From assembly GCA_002382735.1 (NCBI GenBank), contig DFZN01000008.1, positions 1 through 20,927 on the forward strand: DNA of 20,927 nucleotides, written 5' to 3'. The notes beneath the pieces are model-generated. The model was not told the DNA's origin. It did no database searches and saw nothing but the letters and a program-made list of their open reading frames with translations. Below, piece after piece: positions 7,257 to 14,479 of the stretch. Within the stretch, counting starts at the first letter, position 1. Each line of letters begins with the position of its first letter. The DNA comes from a bacterium UBP11_UBA4055 (GTDB taxonomy: Bacteria; UBA4055). The translations under genes were made by a program, and so were the position numbers.

Positions 7257-8462
7257 ATGAAAAAAATAGTTTTATTCGAAGACGCAGGCTACAAGAACTT
7301 TGTTCCGTTAGTTAAAACGAGGCCGTTATTTGAACTGAGGAACGGTATTTTCAGCATAAGGGAGAGATTTGAAAGAATATTCGGAGAATATGAGATCTAT
7401 TATTTTTACAGGAAGAACTTTGATCCGATTATGAAGAAGATGGGTTTAAAGAAACTTACTGATCTCGGAGAAGGCGCTCAATTCACAGCCGTAAACGCCC
7501 GCATAGTACCGGAAAAGAACTTCATAAAATTCTTTGAGGTTCTCATAAACAAGAGAATAAAGCTGGCGGCGGATGATAACGGAGTTCTTCTGTGCGGTAC
7601 TTTCACTTCAAAGGAAGAATTCGTTGAAAGTGTTAAAAAGGGCGTAAAAACAGATATCGAGCCTATCCTTGAAATGATAAAATATCCGTGGAATATTGTG
7701 AACAGTGCGGGAGAATGGATCAGACACGATTTCGAATTGATCAGGAAGGAAGGCAAGTGGGCCATTCCAAAGGCACAGGGCTTAATTATCGAGAACAAAG
7801 ATAATGTGCTCATCAGTAAGACCGCGGTCATAAGACCCGGAGTTATTATAGATGCCTCGGAAGGTCCGGTCGTAGTAGATGATGAAGCAGAGGTCATGCA
7901 TCACAGCGTGCTGCTCGGACCGGTGTATATAGGTAAAAGATCTGTCGTGAAGGCCGGTTCAAAGATATATCATAACACTTCGGTCGGAGAGTACTGCAAA
8001 GTGGGCGGAGAAATTGAGGACAGTATAATCCACGGTTTCAGCAATAAGCAGCACGAAGGATTTCTCGGACATTCATATATTGGAGAGTGGTGCAATTTGG
8101 GTGCCGATACAAACAATTCCGATCTCAAGAACAATTATTCGAATGTAAAAGTAGAAATAAACGGCACTTTAACTGACACAGGTTCAATGTTCGTAGGCAT
8201 GTACATGGGTGATCATTCCAAAACAGGAATAAATACAATGATCAACACGGGTACGGTGATAGGTGTGGCTTGCAATGTTTACGGAGAGGGATTCCCCCCA
8301 AGGTATATAGAGGACTTTCACTGGGGAGGAAAGGAAAAACTTGTTAAGTATCCTTTTAACAAGACTTTAGAAACGGCCAGAACTGTTATGTCGAGAAGAG
8401 GCAGAGAGCTCGATAAAGGGGAAGAGGAAATTCTGAAAAAAATATTTTTGAAATTAAAATAA
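7257..8462 (+). CDS. Alternative GlmU-like UDP-GlcNAc pyrophosphorylase / GlcN-1-P acetyltransferase
   Basis: This 401-residue protein fits the alternative bacterial GlmU family (TIGR03991-like), which replaces E. coli-type GlmU in many FCB bacteria and supplies UDP-N-acetylglucosamine for peptidoglycan and lipopolysaccharide. The N-terminal putative sugar nucleotidyltransferase domain (about 1-110) shows IVLFEDAGYKNFVPLVKTRP then FELRNGIFSIRERFE, and lacks the classical LxxGxGTRM loop of true GlmU. The C-terminal left-handed beta helix (about 185-345) has hexapeptide-like turns. It includes the diagnostic NKQHEGFLGHSYIGEWCNLG and NNSDLKNNYSNV segments, in which the His residues are likely acetyl-transfer residues. 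It starts 12 bp after rodA and ends 10 bp before the protease gene. Placement beside rodA fits a precursor-supply role. No biochemical proof can be read from the sequence. Confidence 0.84.
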   Translation: MKKIVLFEDAGYKNFVPLVKTRPLFELRNGIFSIRERFERIFGEYEIYYFYRKNFDPIMKKMGLKKLTDLGEGAQFTAVNARIVPEKNFIKFFEVLINKRIKLAADDNGVLLCGTFTSKEEFVESVKKGVKTDIEPILEMIKYPWNIVNSAGEWIRHDFELIRKEGKWAIPKAQGLIIENKDNVLISKTAVIRPGVIIDASEGPVVVDDEAEVMHHSVLLGPVYIGKRSVVKAGSKIYHNTSVGEYCKVGGEIEDSIIHGFSNKQHEGFLGHSYIGEWCNLGADTNNSDLKNNYSNVKVEINGTLTDTGSMFVGMYMGDHSKTGINTMINTGTVIGVACNVYGEGFPPRYIEDFHWGGKEKLVKYPFNKTLETARTVMSRRGRELDKGEEEILKKIFLKLK

Positions 8463-8472
8463 GGAAAAGATC

Positions 8473-10137
8473 ATGTCGGACAAGAGGTTTTACATTATTT
8501 CAGTGATAGCACTGATAGCAGCAATAACATTGAGTTACAAATACGAGAAAGCTGATGCGGCTGGAGGGAATTCACTTCAATATTTCCAGAAAATGAACTA
8601 TATACTCAGAGTGGTTGATAATGTCTATGTCGATGAGCCTGATGTTGATAAGATGATGGAAGGCGCTATTGAGGGGATGCTTAAAAAGCTTGACCCGCAT
8701 TCGTCCTATATATCTGCTGATAAGCAAAAGGAAGTAGAGGAGGATTTTAAAGGTGAATTCGGGGGCATAGGAATCGAATTCGAGATAAAGGATAAATATA
8801 TTACTGTGATCTCTCCCATACCTGACACGCCTTCAGAAAGACTGGGTCTTATGCCCGGGGATAAGATCATAAGGATAGACGGTAAAACCGCATACGACAT
8901 TACTACTGAAGATGTTTTTAAAAGACTCAAGGGTAAGATAGGTACAAAAGTCAATATTACGATCGCGAGGACAGGCGCTGAGGAGCCTCTTGAATATGAA
9001 ATAATCAGAGCGGCGATACCTATTCACAGCGTTACTGCCAAATGTATGCTCGAAGACAGCAGAACGGGATATGTATCGATCAACAGATTTGCAGAAAAAA
9101 CATCTCAGGAGCTTGAAGAGGCATTGAATTATCTCGAGAGCAGCGGAATGGAAAGGCTGATCCTTGACCTGAGGGGAAACCCCGGAGGTCTGATGGACCA
9201 GGCAATAGAAATATCCGACAAATTCCTGGATGAAGGTAAGCTTATCGTCTATACAAAGGGCAGATTCCCCGATTTCGATGAGGAGCATTATTCCACGAAT
9301 TATGCGACTCATAAAAAAATGCCGATCATAATTCTTATTGACGCAGGTTCGGCATCGGCATCAGAGATCGTCAGCGGCGCTTTGCAGGATCATGACAGAG
9401 CATACATTCTCGGAGCCAGATCATTCGGCAAAGGGCTGGTGCAGAGACCCTTCGAGCTGGGTGACGGATCGGTGGCAAGAATAACGATCGCCAGATACTA
9501 CACTCCGACCGGAAGGCTGATCCAGAGACCTTATGACGAAGGGGCGGAAAGCTATTTTCTTGACAGGTATCTCGATCCCGAGCTTTTGACAGAGGAAGAA
9601 AAAGTAAAGCAGGATTCCATTAAAGAATCACAGAAGTTCCTGACTCTGAATAAGAAACGGGTAGTTTACGGCGGCGGAGGAATAACACCCGATTCTCTTC
9701 TTACATACGATCTTCTTTCAGGGCTGATGACTGATCTCTACAGGCAGAGAGTATTTCAGGACCACGCTATTGACTTTTTCAATAAAACGAACGGGAAACC
9801 GGCTTTATGGAAGGATGATTTCGATGTTTTCTATAAGGAATTTCAAGTTACGGCAGATATCGTGGAAAATTTTAAAATGATAGCTGAACAGAACAAGGTG
9901 CACATAATTCCGGAGCTTCCTGAAAAGAACGAAAGGAACAAAAAAGAATATTACCATACCGTTCAGCAGTTCGATGAAGACGAACAGAAGATAAAAGATG
10001 AGATCAAATACAATATAGCGAGACAATTCTTCAAGGAGAAAACGCAATATCCGAAGGTAAAGGCCATGAATGACAAATTCGTAAAGACGGCACTTACACT
10101 TTTCGATGAAGCAAAAAAACTCGCTGACATTAAGTAA
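8473..10137 (+). CDS. S41-family C-terminal processing peptidase (CtpA/Prc-like)
   Basis: This 554-residue serine protease is probably anchored in the inner membrane and acts in the periplasm, where relatives trim C termini of envelope proteins and wall hydrolases. A hydrophobic segment at about 5-20 (FYIISVIALIAAITLS) is a signal anchor. Residues 40-85 are the helical cap typical of the family (VVDNVYVDEPD, LDPHSSYI). A PDZ domain spans about 90-170 (GGIGIEFE, PGDKIIRIDG). The protease core has LDLRGNPGG, GSASASE with catalytic S295, and SFGKG with catalytic K320, the expected 25-residue Ser-Lys spacing. A charged C-terminal region of about 190 residues follows, as in many FCB homologues. 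The ribosome site AAGGAAAA precedes the ATG. Placement after glmU and rodA suggests control of wall hydrolases, which is inference. Confidence 0.93.
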   Translation: MSDKRFYIISVIALIAAITLSYKYEKADAAGGNSLQYFQKMNYILRVVDNVYVDEPDVDKMMEGAIEGMLKKLDPHSSYISADKQKEVEEDFKGEFGGIGIEFEIKDKYITVISPIPDTPSERLGLMPGDKIIRIDGKTAYDITTEDVFKRLKGKIGTKVNITIARTGAEEPLEYEIIRAAIPIHSVTAKCMLEDSRTGYVSINRFAEKTSQELEEALNYLESSGMERLILDLRGNPGGLMDQAIEISDKFLDEGKLIVYTKGRFPDFDEEHYSTNYATHKKMPIIILIDAGSASASEIVSGALQDHDRAYILGARSFGKGLVQRPFELGDGSVARITIARYYTPTGRLIQRPYDEGAESYFLDRYLDPELLTEEEKVKQDSIKESQKFLTLNKKRVVYGGGGITPDSLLTYDLLSGLMTDLYRQRVFQDHAIDFFNKTNGKPALWKDDFDVFYKEFQVTADIVENFKMIAEQNKVHIIPELPEKNERNKKEYYHTVQQFDEDEQKIKDEIKYNIARQFFKEKTQYPKVKAMNDKFVKTALTLFDEAKKLADIK

Positions 10138-10146
10138 GAGGAACAG

Positions 10147-10980
10147 ATGTTCGAAAGCATTTACAGGGATTTTGAAGAGTATTTCCTGATCGATTTTAAC
10201 AGGATAAAATGGGATTTTGCAAAAATAAATCCCGAAGAAAGAGCTTCACTTCTCATTGTTGAGGATGAAAGTTCTTTCAGAGAAATGCTCAGGGAATTCT
10301 TTTCGATGCAGGAGATGTATAAGATAGAAACGGCGCAGAACGGGCAGGAAGGTCTCGACAAATATCTCAGAAGCAGGCATGATGTGATCCTAACCGATGT
10401 AATGATGGACGCGCTTACCGGGATCGAAATGGCCGAGAAAATAATTTCAATAAATCCTCATCAGAAAATATTTTTTGTGAGTGCATGGTCAAGCAAGAAG
10501 ATGATGTTCGATATATTTGAAAAACAGTTCATGGAAGGTTATTTTCAGTTCATAGACAAACCTTTCGACCTGAAAGATTTTCAGAACAGGGTTTTTCTTT
10601 TTACGAACGATAAATTATCCGGTATAGTTTTCCATCTGCTGGACAAAAAAGCTCTCGAAAGAACTATTACGCAGCTTGAACCATATCAGATACTTGTCCT
10701 TCACGGCGAGATACTTAACCGCTGCATATACCTGGCGAGAGAACTTCTCGGAAGAGAATATACAAGAGAAAGTATATCATCGTATTTTCTGAAAGATAAA
10801 GACTATATGAAAAGAGTGAACTGTAAATTCGACGAAGTTTACTGCAGAGGCAATTTCTGTATAAAAATAGCTCCGGGCTGTATGGTTCAGAAACTCAAAA
10901 AACAAATTGAAATAATTGTTGACTTGATAGAAGAAATTTACGATTTTTATAAGAGATTTGAATTGAGGAAAAGATTATGA
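10147..10980 (+). CDS. Response regulator with unrecognised Cys4 C-terminal domain
   Basis: This 277-residue protein begins with a helical extension of about 33 residues, then a receiver domain (about 34-155): E39/D40, phospho-acceptor D84 (ILTDVMMD), S112 and K138 (IDKPFD). The C-terminal 120 residues match no output domain I recognise. This part is not a helix-turn-helix, GGDEF, EAL, HD or AAA domain. Its striking feature is four cysteines, C226, C233, C238 and C245 (spacing x6, x4, x6), in a short stretch after a helical block that includes another cysteine, C193. A metal or iron-sulfur site or a redox switch is possible but unproved. The last 30 residues are an amphipathic helix. It starts 9 bp after the protease gene with a strong AGAGGA ribosome site and overlaps the kinase start by 4 bp. 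No cognate kinase is nearby. Confidence 0.82.
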   Translation: MFESIYRDFEEYFLIDFNRIKWDFAKINPEERASLLIVEDESSFREMLREFFSMQEMYKIETAQNGQEGLDKYLRSRHDVILTDVMMDALTGIEMAEKIISINPHQKIFFVSAWSSKKMMFDIFEKQFMEGYFQFIDKPFDLKDFQNRVFLFTNDKLSGIVFHLLDKKALERTITQLEPYQILVLHGEILNRCIYLARELLGREYTRESISSYFLKDKDYMKRVNCKFDEVYCRGNFCIKIAPGCMVQKLKKQIEIIVDLIEEIYDFYKRFELRKRL

Positions 10981-11891
10981 AAAAAATTCTAGTTGTCGGA
11001 TCGGTCGGAATAGACGATATTGAAACTCCAAAAGGGAAGGTTGAAAGAGTACCCGGCGGATCGGCAGTTTATTTCAGTCTGGCCGCTTCAATGTTCGCAC
11101 CTGTCAATTTTGTGGGAGTAGCCGGATCTGATTTCCCGCAAGAGATAATAGATCTGATGCAGAAAAGAAACATTGACACCAAAGGTTTCGAGATCATTGA
11201 AGACGGAAAGACTTTCAGGTGGTCAGGCAGATATCATGATGATATGGATAACAGGGATTCTCTTCTGACAGAGCTGAATGTCTTCGAGAATTTTGATCCT
11301 AAGTTGCCTGAAGAATATAAGGAATCGGAGATACTGTTCCTTGCGAATATCCGTCCTGATCTTCAGCTTAAGGTCCTGGAAAAGATGGGAAAAAGACCGG
11401 AACTGGTAATTTCTGACACAATGAACTTCTGGATCCACAGCGATCCGGTAAAGGTTGCGAATGTCGTAAGAAGATCGGATATTTTTATTATAAACGACTC
11501 GGAACTGCTTCTGATGACGGGCGAAAATAATTTCCTTTCCGCGGCAGACAGGATTCTGGAGGAATGCTCTCTATTGAAAGCGCTTATCGTTAAGCTGGGC
11601 AAATACGGACTGTACGCTACTGACGGCAAAGAGGAGTTCTTTCTTCCGGCATTTCCTTTGAGGCAGGTCGTTGACCCTACGGGGGCGGGTGACAGTATGG
11701 CAGGCGGATTTGCAGGATATCTGGCTAAGACAGACGATTTCAGTTTCGATAATATAAGAAAAGCATGTGTTTACGGTTCGATAACGGCATCATACTCGGT
11801 AAATGATTTCTCGATAGAAGGATTGAAGGAATTTGACGCGGACGACATTCATCTGGAGTTTGAGACCTTTAAGAATCTAACGAAATTTTAG
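10977..11891 (+). CDS. PfkB/ribokinase-family carbohydrate kinase
   Basis: This 304-residue cytoplasmic kinase is expected to phosphorylate a sugar or nucleoside hydroxyl with ATP. The N terminus has ILVVGSVGIDDIETPKGK and the Gly-rich PGGSAVYFSLAAS signature of the family. The C terminus has the DPTGAGDSMAGGF motif with the catalytic base at D239, together with the anion hole. The pattern ETPKGKVERVPGGSA, then TFRWSGRY, LNVFENF, DTMNFWIH and INDSEL marks a conserved but uncharacterised PfkB subgroup found in many anaerobes and FCB genomes. I do not recognise its substrate. It closes the operon and overlaps the response regulator by 4 bp. Its 3' end overlaps the converging TPR gene by 15 bp, leaving no room for a conventional terminator. 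Confidence 0.9.
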   Translation: MKKILVVGSVGIDDIETPKGKVERVPGGSAVYFSLAASMFAPVNFVGVAGSDFPQEIIDLMQKRNIDTKGFEIIEDGKTFRWSGRYHDDMDNRDSLLTELNVFENFDPKLPEEYKESEILFLANIRPDLQLKVLEKMGKRPELVISDTMNFWIHSDPVKVANVVRRSDIFIINDSELLLMTGENNFLSAADRILEECSLLKALIVKLGKYGLYATDGKEEFFLPAFPLRQVVDPTGAGDSMAGGFAGYLAKTDDFSFDNIRKACVYGSITASYSVNDFSIEGLKEFDADDIHLEFETFKNLTKF

Positions 11892-12863
11892 ATCGTTCAG
11901 GCATTCCAGCCTTTTCTTAAGAATTTCTTTTTCTCTTGATGTCAGATCAAGATTGAGTGCGTTTTTTTTGAATTCAATGCATTTTTCATGATCGGATGTT
12001 TCGTAATAAATTCTCGAAAGAAAATAACAGGAATTGAAAAGGTCAATATTTGAGTGCTTTTCCTCCATATTTTCGATCTTTGATAATAGCTTTAAATATA
12101 ATTGTTCAGAAGCATCGAATTTATTCTGTTCGAACAATGCTCTCGCTTTGAGAAATAGAAAAAGATGTGACGAAGGATATTTTTCAAGGGCGAGATCTGC
12201 CATTTCTTCAGCTTTCCCGAATTTTTCATAATCGATATAGATCCATCCCAGAGTCGATATAGCAAGGTACTTGCTGAAGTTCGATCTTTCAATACTTTCA
12301 GAGACGATCTTCACAGCCTCAGGTCTTTTATCCCAAATCCAGCTTATCATATCACTTCTGTAGAACAGGTAAGTGCCGTACAGAAGTTTTGCGTCGCCAA
12401 TCTCTTCTCCCTGCACGAGAGATTCTTTAATATATGAGATCCCGTCAAGTGTTTTTGACAGAGCCGAAAATCTTCTGCCGTCCTTGCTCAAAAGATAGCC
12501 TCTGTTTATCAGCGATGCTCCTTTATAAAAGTTCATCCACGGATCGTTCTTATCGAATTCGAGGTGAAAATCAGCTTTTTTTTCTGCTATATCGTAGAAC
12601 AGGACAATTTTCGAATCAAACTTATCGGTCTCGTAGAAAGATGCAAGAAAATTATAATAGTATCCCATAAAGAAATGTCCGATCGGGTGATCGGGATAAG
12701 TTTCATTTATAGAGCTGAAAACAGATAAGGCATCCTCAAATTTTTCCAGATACATCAGATTTACCGCTGAGTTGATTCTGTTTAGCTCTTTATTTTCTAT
12801 ATCAGATGCTAAAACGGGTAGAAAGCATAAAAAAGACATCAGTATCATTCCCGTAAATTTCAT
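11877..12863 (-). CDS. Exported tetratricopeptide-repeat protein
   Basis: This 328-residue protein starts with a typical signal peptide (MKFTGMILMSFLCFLPVLAS, cleavage probably after residue 19-20), so it should be periplasmic or outer-membrane associated. The remainder is all helical and contains TPR-like helix pairs with conserved small and aromatic residues. Examples are SAVNLMYLEKFEDALSVF (about 32-49), a GWIYIDYEKFGKAEEMADLA pair (about 208-227), FLKARALFEQNKFDASEQLY (about 236-255) and FLSRIYYETSDHEKCIEF near the C terminus. TPR proteins act as binding scaffolds; no ligand can be named. Its ATG overlaps the mechanosensitive channel stop by 4 bp (ATGA), so the two are probably cotranslated. 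Its 3' end runs 15 bp into the kinase gene on the other strand. Confidence 0.85.
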   Translation of the reverse strand: MKFTGMILMSFLCFLPVLASDIENKELNRINSAVNLMYLEKFEDALSVFSSINETYPDHPIGHFFMGYYYNFLASFYETDKFDSKIVLFYDIAEKKADFHLEFDKNDPWMNFYKGASLINRGYLLSKDGRRFSALSKTLDGISYIKESLVQGEEIGDAKLLYGTYLFYRSDMISWIWDKRPEAVKIVSESIERSNFSKYLAISTLGWIYIDYEKFGKAEEMADLALEKYPSSHLFLFLKARALFEQNKFDASEQLYLKLLSKIENMEEKHSNIDLFNSCYFLSRIYYETSDHEKCIEFKKNALNLDLTSREKEILKKRLECLNDLKFR

Positions 12864-14077
12864 TTCAGGATTCCTCTCAATGATCTGATATCACTGCTTG
12901 ACGGCGACTGATGCATTTGAAGATCGAATTGCGGTATCACGGCAATAATATGGTCGAAGATGTCAGCCTGTATTTCTTCGTACTGGACCCAGCGGTTGTC
13001 GTTCGCGAAAACATAGATCTCGATCGGCAGTCCTGCAAGTCCCGGAGGCAGCTGCCTTACAAGAAGTATCATATCTTTATTTATTTTAGGATGGTTTGAC
13101 AGATAATTTTTAAGATATGCCCTGAAGGTACCGATATTGGTAAGTTTTCTCTGGTTTATCAGGTTCTTTTCAGGTTCTTCGAAATTCTTATTGTATTCAG
13201 CTATTTCAGTTAGCTTTCTATCCATATATTCCTTGAGAACCCGGATGTTTTTGTACTTATCAATATCCTGTTGATCAAGGAACCTGATCGAAGACACATC
13301 TATGTTAACCGCTCTTTTAATTCTTCTTGAGCCTGATTCAGCCATCCCTCTCCAGTTTTGGAACGACTCCTCTATGAACTTGTATGTAGGTATGTTTGTA
13401 ATCGTCTTATCGAAATTCTGTATTTTAACAGTATGAAGCGCAATATCTATTACATCCCCGTCCGCATCGAATTTGGGCATTGTTATCCAGTCGCCGATCT
13501 TAATAAGTTCATTAGTTCTTATCTGAACGCTCGCGACAAGAGAGAGGATCGTGTCCTTGAAGATCAGGAGAATGATCGCTGTTACCGCGCCTATACCGCT
13601 CAGCAGAAGTACCGGGGATTTGTCCATCATGACCGAGACAACTATCAGAAAGGCTGTAAGGAATACGACCAGCTTGAATATCTGAAGATAACCTTTGATA
13701 GGTTTGTCTTTTGAGAATGAGTAAGTATTATAGATGTCGTTGGCAGCGTTTGTTAATGAATTTATAAAAAATACGAAAAGAAGGATTATAAAAGAGACCA
13801 CGATGCGTTTAACAATATTTTCTGCCGACAGGAAGAGTTTAGATGAATTGTATATTATTATTGCGGGGATCAGAGTAATTAATTTTTCGAAGACCTTGTG
13901 CTCAAAAAGTTTATCATCCCACTGGTTTTTTGTTCTAGAGACAGTTTTTTTGATTATCCCGAGAACTATCTTTTTTAAGAAAAGGTCAAGAAGATAAGCT
14001 CCCATAAGTAAAATCGCAATGTCCACAAAGTGCCTGATGTTCTCGTTCTCTGATAAAAATTCTCTGATACCGTCCAT
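12860..14077 (-). CDS. ybdG: MscS-family mechanosensitive channel, YbdG/MscM type
   Basis: This inner-membrane protein of 405 residues is similar in length and pattern to E. coli YbdG, a miniconductance channel linked to osmotic stress. About five transmembrane segments precede the pore helix (LLLSGIGAVTAIILLIFKDTI, then LSLVASVQI). The beta domain has the YbdG-style pattern: IGDWITMPKFDADGDVIDIA, HTVKIQNFDKTITNIPTY, FQNWRGM and SGSRRIKRAVNID. The start is set at the ATG ending at 14077 because an AGAGGAA ribosome site (14084-14090) lies six bases upstream. A longer frame from a TTG at 14110 would add eleven residues and lacks support. The gene lies 42 bp after the S9 peptidase remnant and overlaps the TPR gene by 4 bp. 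Subfamily call is strong; gating properties are not readable. Confidence 0.9.
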   Translation of the reverse strand: MDGIREFLSENENIRHFVDIAILLMGAYLLDLFLKKIVLGIIKKTVSRTKNQWDDKLFEHKVFEKLITLIPAIIIYNSSKLFLSAENIVKRIVVSFIILLFVFFINSLTNAANDIYNTYSFSKDKPIKGYLQIFKLVVFLTAFLIVVSVMMDKSPVLLLSGIGAVTAIILLIFKDTILSLVASVQIRTNELIKIGDWITMPKFDADGDVIDIALHTVKIQNFDKTITNIPTYKFIEESFQNWRGMAESGSRRIKRAVNIDVSSIRFLDQQDIDKYKNIRVLKEYMDRKLTEIAEYNKNFEEPEKNLINQRKLTNIGTFRAYLKNYLSNHPKINKDMILLVRQLPPGLAGLPIEIYVFANDNRWVQYEEIQADIFDHIIAVIPQFDLQMHQSPSSSDIRSLRGILK

Positions 14078-14083
14078 TATTAA

Positions 14084-14090
14084 TTCCTCT
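14084..14090 (-). promoter_or_regulatory. Ribosome binding site that sets the channel start
   Basis: AGAGGAA on the minus strand lies six bases before the ATG at 14077-14075. It decides in favour of the shorter 405-residue channel over the TTG-initiated frame from 14110. Confidence 0.7.
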
Positions 14091-14119
14091 TTATTATAGA
14101 CCGGACACAAAATACGAAA

Positions 14120-14466
14120 TTATTTGTTCTTTTTCAAGAACTTGTCAAGACATTCGTACATTTCGGCAAGTACATGGAGAAACTGTCCCGGTAAGGCACT
14201 TTCTTCTTCGGGTCGCCGTTATCATTGGTTTCGATCCAGCAGAGCATCGAGTTCTCGGCATGTATCGAGCGGGGGCTTTCAAGGCTTTCATATCGCTCAT
14301 AGGCATACTCTAGGGCTTTATCTGTTCCGCTTATCATGGACAGAAGCTGCTCTTCAGGCGCATCGAATACTTTAAGAATTTCATCTGGCGGCAGTTTATA
14401 ACCTTCTGCGAGTAAGGCTGAAATTATCATTCCGACAGCCAAAGTCAAGTGCCTAATTCGTTTCAC
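14120..14466 (-). pseudogene. Decayed S9 (prolyl oligopeptidase-like) secreted peptidase
   Basis: The minus-strand frame starts at a GTG (14466) with an excellent AAAGGAG ribosome site (14474-14480), then a signal peptide (LTLAVGMIISALLAEG). GYKLPPDEILKVFDAPEE follows, the hallmark N terminus of secreted S9-family peptidases. About 40 residues later comes CWIETNDNGDPKKKVPYRD, which resembles an internal propeller segment (EALDGGDPKKKVPHRD-like) that normally lies near residue 200. The frame then stops at 14134, but a one-base shift near 14180 gives LHVLAEMYECLDKFLKKNK ending in TAA at 14120. This is a typical C-terminal tail of the same family. The whole catalytic domain, with its Ser-Asp-His triad, is missing from a family usually of 650-900 residues. 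At least two deletions and one frameshift are implied. It lies 13 bp after the MFS gene, in the same direction. The reading is inference from remembered family patterns. Confidence 0.66.
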
Positions 14467-14479
14467 ATCAGAGCTCCTT

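Noticed and set aside
7478..7897. 139-residue Ser/Thr-rich open frame on the minus strand
   Set aside because: It is antisense to the GlmU-like gene. The composition is what complementing its codons gives, with no recognisable domain.
8833..9312. 159-residue open frame on the minus strand
   Set aside because: It is a shadow of the S41 protease coding frame; the forward strand has catalytic Ser/Lys and PDZ motifs.
13358..13714. 118-residue plus-strand open frame
   Set aside because: It lies wholly within the mechanosensitive channel gene in the opposite strand and lacks any motif.
14093..14098. Perfect TATAAT on the minus strand just upstream of the channel gene
   Set aside because: A start seven bases downstream would fall within the ribosome site (14084-14090), no -35 box is seen at 16-18 bp, and the gene sits in a tight same-strand cluster.
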